From the NCBI GenBank assembly GCA_903839405.1, contig CAIMCD010000002.1, forward strand, positions 1 to 43,900: a stretch of 43,900 nucleotides of DNA, in the 5' to 3' direction. Within the stretch, counting starts at the first letter, position 1; each line of letters opens with the position of its first letter. This stretch comes from an uncultured Chlorobiaceae bacterium. GTDB lineage: Bacteria > Bacteroidota > Chlorobiia > Chlorobiales > Chlorobiaceae. Positions 1-7,767 of the stretch are shown piece by piece. A program made the translations under genes and the position numbers. The notes beneath the pieces are model-generated. The model searched no databases and had not been told where the DNA came from. It was given only the letters and a program-made list of their open reading frames with translations.

Positions 1-227
1 GCTATGGTGGCGGCAAGCCAGAGAAATGAACCAGAGAGACCGGCAACTCCTCCGAGGATGGTGTAGGTGGTCACCCGTCCAAGGTTGTAGAGCAGCAGGT
101 GGAGCGCCCCTTTGCGGGTTTCGCCCACGGTGAGGGCGCCCATAACCGGGCCGCACATACTGATGCAGTGGCCGAACCCTCCGGCAAGGCCGCTGAAGAG
201 CATGGCAAGCAGGGGAGCGGTGGTCAT
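1..227 (-). CDS. TauE/SafE-like (UreH-type) membrane protein, partial
   Basis: This is the N-terminal 75 residues of a membrane protein whose 3' end lies beyond the window edge. The start is an ATG at 225-227 that overlaps the ccoS stop (ATGA). The visible part has a first hydrophobic segment followed by the motif GHCISMCGPVMGA, then a second membrane stretch. The HC..MCGP motif is typical of the sulfite exporter TauE/SafE or UreH-like membrane family that commonly closes cbb3 oxidase clusters. In those clusters it is thought to help copper or haem delivery to the oxidase. Family membership is seen in the motif; the role is inferred from position as the last gene of the cco operon. Confidence 0.8.
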   Translation of the reverse strand, partial: MTTAPLLAMLFSGLAGGFGHCISMCGPVMGALTVGETRKGALHLLLYNLGRVTTYTILGGVAGLSGSFLWLAATI

Positions 228-397
228 GGGCTTTTTTTCTTTGCCGGTTTGGCGGGCTCGTCATCATCCTGAAGCATCCGGTACTTTGGTGCCTCCGGGT
301 CATCAAACTGGCCGCTTTTTACAGCCCAGATAAAGAGCAGCCATCCCGCAACACCGATAAAGAAGCCGATACCGATCAAAAAAAAGGTTGAGTACAT
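224..397 (-). CDS. ccoS: cbb3 oxidase assembly protein CcoS
   Basis: This small membrane protein of 57 residues is required in other bacteria for cofactor insertion into cbb3 oxidase. It begins MYSTFFLIGIGFFIGVAGW, a single membrane segment, followed by the family signature FIWAVKSGQFDDPEAP at about residues 22-37 and a charged Lys/Pro tail. The ATG is at 395-397, 18 bp after the ccoI stop, and the TGA overlaps the next start codon, so it is translationally coupled to the TauE/SafE-like gene. Length and motif match the CcoS family closely. Confidence 0.93.
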   Translation of the reverse strand: MYSTFFLIGIGFFIGVAGWLLFIWAVKSGQFDDPEAPKYRMLQDDDEPAKPAKKKSP

Positions 398-415
398 GGT
401 TCTGCTTTCAAGTTT

Positions 416-2842
416 TCAGGGTTTTCTTAACCGCATGGAGTTGTTTACCACCACGAGCGAGCTCAGGGCCATCAGCAGCGCCGAGACGATGGGGTGGAGG
501 AGGCCCGAGACGGCAAGCGGCAAGGCTATAAAATTATAGGAAAAAGCCCAGAGAAGGTTCTCCCTGATGATGGTGAAGGTTTTGGAGGAGCTTGCAATAA
601 GGGTGTTGATGAGTTGGAGATCATCTTTCAGGATAGCGACGCTGGCGCTCTCAAGGGCAATGGCCGAGGCGTGGCCGAGGGTGACGCCCGTGTCGGCTTC
701 GGTCAGGGCCGGAGCATCATTGATGCCGTCACCGACCATCATGACGCACTCACCCTTCGCTTTCAGAGTGCGGATCACAGCGGCTTTTTCAAGCGGAGAG
801 AGTTCGGCCTGCACATCGGTGATGCCGCACTTGGCGGCGATATAGCTGGCCACACCCCGGTTATCGCCGGTCAGGATTTTGAGCGAAAGCCCTTTTTTGC
901 GGAGCCCGGTTATTAAGGGAAGTGCGTCCGGGCGAAGGTCGTCAATCATGCCGATCATGCCCGCCAGCTTTTTACCAGAGGCAACCATCACCACGGTTTT
1001 GCCTTCGGCTTCCAGCGCTGACGCACGCAGGTTGTCACTCTCCGTAAGCTCAACACCCTCCTCTCTCATGAAGGCTCTTGACCCTGCCCGCCAGATATCC
1101 CCTTCGATGAGTGCGCAAACCCCTCGCCCCGCTTTGGCCCTGAACCCTTCGTTTTTCAGCAGCTTACCCGGCCATGCGCTAGCAATGGCGCGTCCGGTTG
1201 GGTGCTCTGAAGCGGCTTCAAGCGAGGCCGCATAGTGGAGCAACGAGCTGCAAATTTTGTAATCATCAACATCGGTTATTGAGGGTTCTCCTCTGGTGAG
1301 GGTGCCGGTTTTGTCGAGCACAACGGTGGTGGTTTTTGAAACTGTTTCAAAAACGTCACCTCCCTTGACGAGAATTCCTCTTTGGCCGGCAGCGGTGGTG
1401 CCGACCAGAATGGCGAGCGGCGTTGCCAGGCCGAGGGCGCAGGGGCAGGCGATGACGAGCACACAGAGGGCGTTCATAAGGGCTGTAACGGTGCTGCCGG
1501 AGGTGAGCTTCCAGTAGAGAGCCGTGGCGAGGGCGAGCAGCAGGGTTGCCGGCACGAAATAACCGGCTGTTTTGTCGGCGATGCCCTGTATCGGCGCTTT
1601 GCGGCCTTGTGCCTCCTCAACCGTGCGCCGGATTCTTGCGAGCAGGGTGCTTTCGGCATTGCCGGTGACCTTGATTCTGAGGCGGCCATTAATCGAAAAG
1701 CTCCCGGCAAAGACCTCGCATCCTCTTGTTTTCATAACAGGATTCGACTCTCCGCTCAGCATCGATTCGTTCACCTCGGCTTCACCCTCCACCACTCTGC
1801 CGTCGAGCGCAATTCGCTCACCGGGGATGACCTCAATCATCTCGCCAGGACGAACCATTGCAAGCGGCACCATTGTGGTCTCACCGCTATTGGAAACCAG
1901 CAGTGCCTCCTGTGGTTGCAGTTCGGCAAGTTCGCCCAGGGCGTTTCCGGCTCTTAGGCGTGAACCGGCTTCAAGATAGCGGCCCAGCAGGATGAAGGTG
2001 ATAATCATGGCTGCAGTGTCGAAAAAGATCTCCCCCCCAACCACAATCATCAGCACGCTGTAGCAATATGCCGAGAGCGAGCCGAGCGCCACGAGGGTGT
2101 CCATGTTCAGCGCTCCTCTTCTGAGTGAGCGGAGCGCGCCGGAAAGAAAGGGAAAACCTGCATAGAAGAGCACCGGGGTGGCCAGTGCCCAGGAGATGAG
2201 CTGAAAGGCAAGCTTGTAGCGCTCCTCCATCCCCTGGAAGAACCCCGCATAGAGCGCCGCCGTGAAGAGCATGAGCTGCATGGAAAAAAATCCGGCCGTG
2301 CCGAAACGCAGGAGCAGCTCCTCTCTCTCCCTTTTCATCAAGTCGGTGGTGCCGGTTTGATGGCAGGGGTGGGGGAGGTAACCGATGGAGTTGAGCGCAA
2401 GCAGGATCGCCTCAAGCGAGGTTGTTTCCGCGTTCCAGATAATGGTGGCGCGGTGGGTGGCATAGTTGACCCTTGCCGAAACCACCCCCTCCTGTTTCAA
2501 CAGAAACTTTTCAATCAGCCAGATGCAGGAGGTGCACCGAATGTCGGAGAGCAGGAGATCAAGGCGGTGATTACCCCCTTCAATAACCACGGTATCGCGA
2601 AAGGATTCGGCGTGAAGCTTAACCTCGGTTGCTGGAGGGCCCGCCTGCCAGCCGGAGCGATGGAGGTAGAAGGCGTCCAGCGAGTTGCTGTGAATCAGCT
2701 CGTAGACCCCCAGGCAGCCGTGGCAGCAGAAGAGCTTTGTAACACCCTCAATCTCAGCGGTAATGGCTGATTGACGATCCGTTTCCTGCAGGCAGTGGTC
2801 GCACTGTACCTTAGCGGTAGATGAGCTTTCACTCCCTGACAT
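416..2842 (-). CDS. ccoI: Copper-translocating P1B-type ATPase CcoI
   Basis: CcoI pumps copper across the inner membrane for assembly of the haem-copper centre of cbb3 oxidase. The start is taken at the ATG at 2840-2842 (protein begins MSGSESSS, 808 aa), because the longer frame would overlap the upstream gene by 53 nt instead of 14. From this start the protein has an N-terminal Cys cluster typical of CcoI/FixI (CDHC at 14-17, CCHGC at 39-43). A heavy-metal domain with CTSC (103-106) follows, then membrane segments, the TGES-type actuator loop (LSGES), the CPC copper site (about 466-468), the phosphorylation motif DKTGT (about 510-514) and GDGINDAP near the C-terminus. All catalytic motifs are intact. 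It lies between the YtkA-like gene and ccoS. Confidence 0.95.
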   Translation of the reverse strand: MSGSESSSTAKVQCDHCLQETDRQSAITAEIEGVTKLFCCHGCLGVYELIHSNSLDAFYLHRSGWQAGPPATEVKLHAESFRDTVVIEGGNHRLDLLLSDIRCTSCIWLIEKFLLKQEGVVSARVNYATHRATIIWNAETTSLEAILLALNSIGYLPHPCHQTGTTDLMKREREELLLRFGTAGFFSMQLMLFTAALYAGFFQGMEERYKLAFQLISWALATPVLFYAGFPFLSGALRSLRRGALNMDTLVALGSLSAYCYSVLMIVVGGEIFFDTAAMIITFILLGRYLEAGSRLRAGNALGELAELQPQEALLVSNSGETTMVPLAMVRPGEMIEVIPGERIALDGRVVEGEAEVNESMLSGESNPVMKTRGCEVFAGSFSINGRLRIKVTGNAESTLLARIRRTVEEAQGRKAPIQGIADKTAGYFVPATLLLALATALYWKLTSGSTVTALMNALCVLVIACPCALGLATPLAILVGTTAAGQRGILVKGGDVFETVSKTTTVVLDKTGTLTRGEPSITDVDDYKICSSLLHYAASLEAASEHPTGRAIASAWPGKLLKNEGFRAKAGRGVCALIEGDIWRAGSRAFMREEGVELTESDNLRASALEAEGKTVVMVASGKKLAGMIGMIDDLRPDALPLITGLRKKGLSLKILTGDNRGVASYIAAKCGITDVQAELSPLEKAAVIRTLKAKGECVMMVGDGINDAPALTEADTGVTLGHASAIALESASVAILKDDLQLINTLIASSSKTFTIIRENLLWAFSYNFIALPLAVSGLLHPIVSALLMALSSLVVVNNSMRLRKP

Positions 2843-3242
2843 TGATGGTAAAGGCCGGATTATGAAGCTCGTCGGATACAATCGTTACTCGCCAGAGGGT
2901 GTGGTGGCTCATACACCGAATAATGACTCCCTTGCCCTCGTATCTGCCGTCGTTTGTTTTGTGGAGCGTGACCTGGTTTTTGCCCATCTCCATGCCCGGC
3001 ATGGAAAGGTCAAGCAGCAGGGAAGCGGGAAGTGCATCGCATGGCCGCACGGTAAGGGTGAAGGTAAGCTCTTGCATGGCGCGAACCGGTTTTGGCTCAA
3101 TGTTGAGCGTGACGGTTCGCTGGCCTGAGGTGATGGTGCAGGGGCTCTCCTCCGCTCCTTTTGCTCTTGCTGTCGAGGAGGTCAGCCAGAAAACAAGCGG
3201 GATCAGGAGGGTCAACCTTCTCAATTGATGGTGAAGAACCAT
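2829..3242 (-). CDS. Secreted YtkA-like protein of the cbb3 locus
   Basis: This is a 137-residue exported protein. Residues 1-28 form a signal peptide (Arg/Leu-rich, ending near ARAKGA). The mature part is a small beta-rich domain with a Met-rich stretch LSMPGMEMGKNQVTL (residues about 79-93), resembling the YtkA-like family. Cysteines occur at 35, 68 and 110, the last in RCMSHH. The start overlaps the end of ccoH by 22 bp, and its end overlaps ccoI by 14 bp, so it belongs to the cbb3 operon. The Met and His residues suggest periplasmic copper binding for oxidase assembly, but that is inference. It is distinct from the preceding CcoH/FixH. Confidence 0.7.
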   Translation of the reverse strand: MVLHHQLRRLTLLIPLVFWLTSSTARAKGAEESPCTITSGQRTVTLNIEPKPVRAMQELTFTLTVRPCDALPASLLLDLSMPGMEMGKNQVTLHKTNDGRYEGKGVIIRCMSHHTLWRVTIVSDELHNPAFTINVRE

Positions 3243-3661
3243 TTTCTGCTGGTGTTGAGTTGTTGTTCTCCTTTCAGCTCAAGCCTCACCAGCCAGACCC
3301 CTTTGAAGGGAATGGTGGTGGTTGCCCGGTAAAGGCCCGGCGAGATCTCCTGCATCTTCCGGGTAGCGTCATAGGCGGTTGAAGAGAGGTTTCCCACAAA
3401 GAGCTGCAGCAGGGCACCTTCCAGCGGTTTGCCATGCGAAGTTACCTTGAGTTCTACCTGGTTGTTCCCTTGACGGAGTGGGTCTGGTCGGCTTATGGCA
3501 ATGCCGAGCTGCTCCTCGGTTGCCCTGGATTGAAAAAATCGCTCCCCTTTTTCATAATAGTTGTTCTCCACCAGACCTTCCGAATTCCTGAAGGCAGCAT
3601 AGATGCCCGATCCCATGGCAAAGAGGAAGAGCAGGTAGAGCAGCGTGAGGGAGAGTTTCAT
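3221..3661 (-). CDS. ccoH: FixH family protein CcoH
   Basis: CcoH is a single-pass membrane protein that associates with immature cbb3 oxidase. The 146-aa product has one N-terminal membrane segment (about residues 5-24). The periplasmic domain carries the FixH-like features: NNYYEKG near residue 33, then the beta-rich part with GLYRATTTIPFKGVWLVRLEL near the C-terminus. The start ATG overlaps the ccoG stop by 4 bp (3658-3661), showing tight coupling. Identification rests on the FixH pattern together with its normal place after ccoG. Confidence 0.88.
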   Translation of the reverse strand: MKLSLTLLYLLFLFAMGSGIYAAFRNSEGLVENNYYEKGERFFQSRATEEQLGIAISRPDPLRQGNNQVELKVTSHGKPLEGALLQLFVGNLSSTAYDATRKMQEISPGLYRATTTIPFKGVWLVRLELKGEQQLNTSRKWFFTIN

Positions 3662-4761
3662 AAAAATCCGGTTTCTCTGGCGATGCTAAAGGTGAGGCCG
3701 GAAAGGGTTATGGTTACCCGCTCCCGTCTGCTGCTCGATTTAACCAGTATACTGCCGTGCAGGGCGGAAAAGGGTTGCAACAGGAGTGCCTGTTCGCCGA
3801 TAAGCGTAACCTGATCCGGAGAGGAGAGTTTGAGCGGCAGCAGCTTGGCGCTGTTGTTATAGAGTGAGTAGCTGTAGCGGTTCAGCCCTCCTGGAAGCGC
3901 TTCAGGGTTGCGGGTAACGAGAAACTCCACGGCCGGTCGGCTTGCTATCATGAGAACAAGCGTGAGTGCTGCAACCAGGAGAGCACTTCCGAGCCAGTAT
4001 GTTTTTGGTCGCATGAGCTGGCCTCTGTAGTTGGGAAAGGGAGCCATCCCCCTCTTTTCGCTGACGGAACGGCAGGCATCAATACACTCTGTACAGGCAA
4101 TACAGGCCGAGTCCAAACCTTTTTTTATGTCAATCTGGACCGGACATACCCGCACACAATCGTCACATCTCATGCAGGTTGTATCCCGTGAAAGATCATA
4201 CTCGATGCGCAGGGTATCCTTGTCGAAAAGGGCGTTCTGCAGCATGGCGTAGGGGCAGATGGAGGTGCAAAAGCTCCGGCCGAGAAGAGCCAGTTCAAGA
4301 TACACCATCAGCCAAAGCGCAAGAAAAAAAGCCGTTATGGTTGTTGACACAAAGAGCGTTTTCAGGATTTCCTGGGGAGTCACAAAGTAGCCGATCAGGG
4401 TGATCGATACCAGGGCTGAAAAGGGCACCAAAAGAAGAGTCTGTACCCTCTTTTGGTGCTTTTTGCCAAACAGTTTGGCAACGCTTTGGCTGAGGTCGAG
4501 CAGAACCGTCTGGGGGCAGAGCCAGCCGCACCAGAGCCGGCCGAAAATGGCGGTCACAAAGATGATGAAGAGCAGCAAAAAGAGGGTTGCGGCAAGGATG
4601 AGATAAAACTCCCGCATCCAGATGGCTGAACCAAAAAAATAGAGCTTGAGCTTCCCAATATCAAAGCGGAGGGCACTTTCACCGTTAATGGTTAAGAATG
4701 GCAATCCCGTCAGGCTGATGGCCTGCAGGATGGCAACGATTCTTCTCTTTGTTTTCCACAA
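3658..4761 (-). CDS. ccoG: cbb3 oxidase accessory ferredoxin CcoG
   Basis: CcoG (RdxA/FixG) is a membrane iron-sulfur protein implicated in reducing copper for cbb3 assembly. The 367-aa protein has several membrane segments, CGWLCPQ at 78-84 and CTSICP at 165-170. Two 4Fe-4S motifs follow: CMRCDDCVRVCP at 196-207 and CIACTECIDACR at 220-231. A last membrane helix (about 256-273) precedes a short Ig-like periplasmic tail. It is shorter than many proteobacterial homologues of roughly 460-480 aa, mainly at the C-terminal domain, but all cysteine motifs are present. It starts 27 bp after the ccoP stop. Confidence 0.94.
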   Translation of the reverse strand: MWKTKRRIVAILQAISLTGLPFLTINGESALRFDIGKLKLYFFGSAIWMREFYLILAATLFLLLFIIFVTAIFGRLWCGWLCPQTVLLDLSQSVAKLFGKKHQKRVQTLLLVPFSALVSITLIGYFVTPQEILKTLFVSTTITAFFLALWLMVYLELALLGRSFCTSICPYAMLQNALFDKDTLRIEYDLSRDTTCMRCDDCVRVCPVQIDIKKGLDSACIACTECIDACRSVSEKRGMAPFPNYRGQLMRPKTYWLGSALLVAALTLVLMIASRPAVEFLVTRNPEALPGGLNRYSYSLYNNSAKLLPLKLSSPDQVTLIGEQALLLQPFSALHGSILVKSSSRRERVTITLSGLTFSIARETGFL

Positions 4762-4788
4762 AATGGCAAACTCCGAAGTTGAAGGGAG

Positions 4789-5247
4789 TTATTGTTTTCT
4801 CAGGGTTTCCAGAAAGGCTATGACCTTGCTGATTTTTTCGGCCCCCATCTGCCCCAAAAATGAGGGCATACCGTTGGGGCGTCCTTTGGCAATGGAGTCA
4901 TAGATATCCTGCTCGGTTGAACCGTATTTAAGCGTACCGGTCAGATTGGGGCCGATTCCTCCCGTTGCATCGGCTTTGTGGCAGGGCGCACAGGTGGATG
5001 CAAAAAGCTCTTTGCCCTCCCGGATAGCCTCCCGGTCACCCGAATAGTTCTTTATCGTCGCAGGTTTTTGGGTTCCAGCCGCAGCCGCCATCTCTTTTTC
5101 AAAGCGGTGGTAAAACGACCATCCCGAAATAGCCGGGGTGTAGAGGGCGATATAGCCGACGATAAAGAGCACTGCTGCGAAAAAAAAGAGCAGCCATCCT
5201 TTGGGGATTTTATTATGGCTCTCCTGGGGTTCTTCAATGTCCTGCAT
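4789..5247 (-). CDS. ccoP: cbb3 oxidase cytochrome c subunit CcoP, mono-haem
   Basis: CcoP carries electrons to the oxidase core. The start is set at the ATG at 5245-5247 because a clear AAGGAG lies just upstream; this gives 152 residues. One membrane helix (about 17-36) is followed by a periplasmic c-type domain with a single CAPCH haem motif (86-90) and a GMPSF Met ligand near residue 127. The classical CcoP has two haem-c domains, so this is a short mono-haem form. It stands directly after ccoQ and before ccoG, in the usual position for ccoP. Confidence 0.9.
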   Translation of the reverse strand: MQDIEEPQESHNKIPKGWLLFFFAAVLFIVGYIALYTPAISGWSFYHRFEKEMAAAAGTQKPATIKNYSGDREAIREGKELFASTCAPCHKADATGGIGPNLTGTLKYGSTEQDIYDSIAKGRPNGMPSFLGQMGAEKISKVIAFLETLRKQ

Positions 5248-5314
5248 CGAGTTCTCTCCTTCTTGTTGCTTTATTATCGGTATCATGCAAACTCATTCTC
5301 TTGTTGAGCGCCTC

Positions 5315-5461
5315 TCATCCTTGATCGTTATCCAGCATCCGGTGTTTTGGCTTCTCAACCTCCTGCTTCCTTTCGGGATTGTAGTAGTAGCGGATTATCC
5401 CTGCAAAGACAATGCTGAGTATCAGGGTGAAGAGGAGATATGCGAGTGCTGTACTATTCAA
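5315..5461 (-). CDS. ccoQ: cbb3 oxidase small subunit CcoQ
   Basis: This 48-residue membrane protein is easy to miss because it starts with TTG. The TTG (5459-5461) overlaps the ccoO stop as TTGA and is preceded seven bases upstream by GGAGG. The product has one membrane helix (STALAYLLFTLILSIVFAG), then IIRYYYNPERKQEVEKPKHRM. The YYYNP..K pattern and length fit CcoQ/FixQ. Its position between ccoO and ccoP is the canonical one. CcoQ is thought to stabilise CcoP association with the core complex. Confidence 0.88.
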   Translation of the reverse strand: MNSTALAYLLFTLILSIVFAGIIRYYYNPERKQEVEKPKHRMLDNDQG

Positions 5462-6129
5462 TTTTTTGCCTCCAGCTTTTTAACATCCCGTCCCAGTTTC
5501 TGCATGTATGCAACGATGGCATCCATTTCGGTCAGTTCACCCTGCAGTTCCGGTGGAGTTACCGCGTTCCGGCTCTCTCTGGATGGGTAGGTTGCATTCG
5601 TAACGTATGAGAGGTAGCTGATTATCTGGCGGTGGACATCGCTTTTAGAGTAGCCGTATTTGAGAATGGAGGTTTTTTTCCAGGAGTTCAGGGTGTCAAG
5701 CCGGTTGTTGGCAAGCCAGCCGTAAGGGGGCATGTTGGACTTTTCAAACATACCTTGCGGGCTCTGCATATGGCGGTAGTGCCAGGAGTCGGGGTACTTG
5801 CCACCAATCCGGTTGAGGTCTGGCCCGGTACGGCGTGAACCCCAGAGGAAGGGGTGGTCGTAGGCAAACTCTTCCCCTTTGGAGTACTCGCCGTAGCGCA
5901 GCACCTCGGTTCTCAGTGGCCGTACGGTCTGGGTATGGCAGTTGTTGCACCCTTCACGCATGTAGATGTCGCGCCCCTCAAGTTCAACGGCGGTATAGGG
6001 CTTGACGTAAGGGCTGAGCGGCTGGGTTGAGGGCATCAGGAGGGGAATAAAGACCGTGATGATGGTACCAATAAGGATAACCGCCGCTGAAACAAGCGCA
6101 AACAGAACTGGTTTTGTTGTGATTACCAT
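5458..6129 (-). CDS. ccoO: cbb3 oxidase cytochrome c subunit CcoO
   Basis: CcoO is the membrane-anchored mono-haem cytochrome c subunit of cbb3 oxidase. The ATG at 6127-6129 is chosen because a GAAGGAG site stands eight bases upstream; a longer frame would run back into ccoN. The 223-aa protein has one N-terminal helix (VLFALVSAAVILIGTI), the CNNCHTQ haem motif at 61-67, and FLWGSRRTGPDLNRIGGKY, a strong CcoO signature. A distal GDVK-like tail ends in KLEAKN. The gene overlaps ccoQ by 4 bp. Confidence 0.96.
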   Translation of the reverse strand: MVITTKPVLFALVSAAVILIGTIITVFIPLLMPSTQPLSPYVKPYTAVELEGRDIYMREGCNNCHTQTVRPLRTEVLRYGEYSKGEEFAYDHPFLWGSRRTGPDLNRIGGKYPDSWHYRHMQSPQGMFEKSNMPPYGWLANNRLDTLNSWKKTSILKYGYSKSDVHRQIISYLSYVTNATYPSRESRNAVTPPELQGELTEMDAIVAYMQKLGRDVKKLEAKN

Positions 6130-6154
6130 GATGAAAGCTCCTTCCCCTCTCTGG

Positions 6155-7576
6155 TTATGATTCAGTTTCAACTATTGTTTCACCTTCAACTTCACCGCTT
6201 TCAGGCTGCTGACGGAAGGTCATCAAAATATTCCAGGCAAAGATCACAATACCGGCGAAGTAGACCACCCCGGCTGCAAACCTTATCCGGTAATAGGGAT
6301 AGAGTGAGGTGACGGTATCAAGAAAATTGTACATCAGTGAACCGTCCGGGTTTGTAGCTTTCCACATGGCCCCTTGCTGAATCCCGGCAATCCACATGGT
6401 GATGGTCCAGACAAGCTGACCCAGCAAAATAAGCCAGAAATGGATATTGGCCAGTTTGATGCTGTAGAGTTGGACGCCCGTAATACGTGGAATCATGGCA
6501 TAGAAGGAGGCGGAGATAATCATGGTGACCCATCCCATGGTGCCCATATGCACATGGCCAACCACCCAGTCGGTGAAGTGAAAGAAGGCGTTCAGGGTGC
6601 GTAATCCCTGAAGCGGCCCCTGGATGGTCTGGAGTCCGTAAAAGGTAATGCCGACAATGAAAAATTTTACCAGATAGTTGGAGCGCACCTGCTCCCAGTT
6701 ACCCTGCAGGGTGTAGTAGCCGTTGAGCACTGAACCCCAGGATGGGGCAATCAAAAAAATGCTGAAGGCGATGGCTACGGTCTGTATCCACTCCGGAAGG
6801 GGAGTCAGCATCAGGTGGTGGGCGCCGGTCCAGAGATAGGCAAAGATCAGGGCCCAGAAGGAGACGATGGAGAGCCGGTGGCTGTAGATCGGCAGGCCGG
6901 TGGCTATCGGCAGGAAGTAGTAGAACATCGCCAGCACCGGCACGGAAAAGATGAACCCTACAATGTTGTGGCCGTACCACCACTGCACATTGGCATCGTT
7001 GGCTCCGGCATAGATGGAGTATGATTTGAAGAGGGTGACGGGAATTTCAAGGTTGTTGACGATATAGAGCACGGCAATGGTAACGGTCATGGCAATGATA
7101 TACCAGAGCGAGATGTACATCTGCTCTTCACGGCGTTTGATCAGCGTTGCAAAGACGTTGATGGCAAACATCACCCAGAAAACCACTACACAAATATCAA
7201 GCGGCCACTCAAGTTCGGCATACTCTTTGGTGGTATTCATGCCGGCAAAAAGGCTCACCGCCCCGAGGGCTATGGTGATATTGAAGAGGTAGAGATGAGC
7301 TTTTGCAAGGCGGGGAAAGGGGAGCGGGGTTCTCGTAAGGCGCTGCAGGATATAGTAGGAGGTTGCAAAAATACCTGCAAGCCCGAACCCGAGCCCGAGT
7401 CCGTTGGTATGCACCACCCTGAGACGGCCAAAGCTGAGCCATGGTGTCAGGTTAAGCGCCGGATAGAACATTTCAACCGCAATCCAGAGCCCGACAACAA
7501 GGCCGATAATGAGCCAGAAAAGGGCAGAAAAGGTAAAGCTGCGTACTATTTTATAATCGTATCCTGCTTCATTCAT
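6155..7576 (-). CDS. ccoN: cbb3 oxidase catalytic subunit CcoN
   Basis: CcoN is the haem-copper oxidase core that reduces O2 and pumps protons. The ATG at 7574-7576 follows a CCGGAGAG site and gives 473 aa; an upstream in-frame start would add 17 residues with no support. About twelve hydrophobic segments are visible. Conserved ligands include His56 (VVHTNG), the CuB site around WYGHN (His203), the His253-His254 pair (GAHHLML) and the haem ligands in GHVHMG (341-343). FYYFLP near 218-223 contains the region of the cross-linked tyrosine. It is the first gene of the operon, downstream of a 12-bp inverted repeat. Confidence 0.97.
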   Translation of the reverse strand: MNEAGYDYKIVRSFTFSALFWLIIGLVVGLWIAVEMFYPALNLTPWLSFGRLRVVHTNGLGLGFGLAGIFATSYYILQRLTRTPLPFPRLAKAHLYLFNITIALGAVSLFAGMNTTKEYAELEWPLDICVVVFWVMFAINVFATLIKRREEQMYISLWYIIAMTVTIAVLYIVNNLEIPVTLFKSYSIYAGANDANVQWWYGHNIVGFIFSVPVLAMFYYFLPIATGLPIYSHRLSIVSFWALIFAYLWTGAHHLMLTPLPEWIQTVAIAFSIFLIAPSWGSVLNGYYTLQGNWEQVRSNYLVKFFIVGITFYGLQTIQGPLQGLRTLNAFFHFTDWVVGHVHMGTMGWVTMIISASFYAMIPRITGVQLYSIKLANIHFWLILLGQLVWTITMWIAGIQQGAMWKATNPDGSLMYNFLDTVTSLYPYYRIRFAAGVVYFAGIVIFAWNILMTFRQQPESGEVEGETIVETES

Positions 7577-7632
7577 GCCGACTCTCCGGATTTTTTTTAA
7601 GAGAAAAAACTCCGAACGCCAAAACAATCGAA

Positions 7633-7662
7633 TAACCGTAAATCTGTTCCGATTTACGGTTA
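7633..7662. promoter_or_regulatory. Perfect 12-bp inverted repeat upstream of ccoN, candidate operator
   Basis: Two perfect 12-bp arms, TAACCGTAAATC and GATTTACGGTTA, are separated by six bases (TGTTCC). The site lies 57-86 bp upstream of the ccoN start and is separated from mtnA by a terminator, so it belongs to the ccoN promoter region. It has no following T-run and is therefore not a normal intrinsic terminator. A dimeric regulator of the oxidase operon is the simplest reading; the regulator is unknown. It does not match the FNR/CRP consensus. Confidence 0.6.
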
Positions 7663-7712
7663 AGATGTAGTTACAATGTAGTGATTAATTGTCATTCAAC
7701 CATGTCATACAT

Positions 7713-7745
7713 AAAAAAAACCGGGCGATTAACCCGGTTTTTTTA
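7713..7745. terminator. Bidirectional intrinsic terminator after mtnA
   Basis: The hairpin has arms AAAAAAACCGGG and CCCGGTTTTTTT with a seven-base loop. A T-run follows on the minus strand and also on the plus strand. It lies 23 bp after the mtnA stop and should end the phosphorylase-mtnA transcript before the cbb3 promoter. Confidence 0.88.
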
Positions 7746-7767
7746 TCTACTGGCGAATGTGCAGTTC

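Noticed and set aside
2843..2881. Upstream extension of ccoI by 13 residues
   Set aside because: It would overlap the YtkA-like gene deeply; the inner ATG gives a better CcoI N-terminus.
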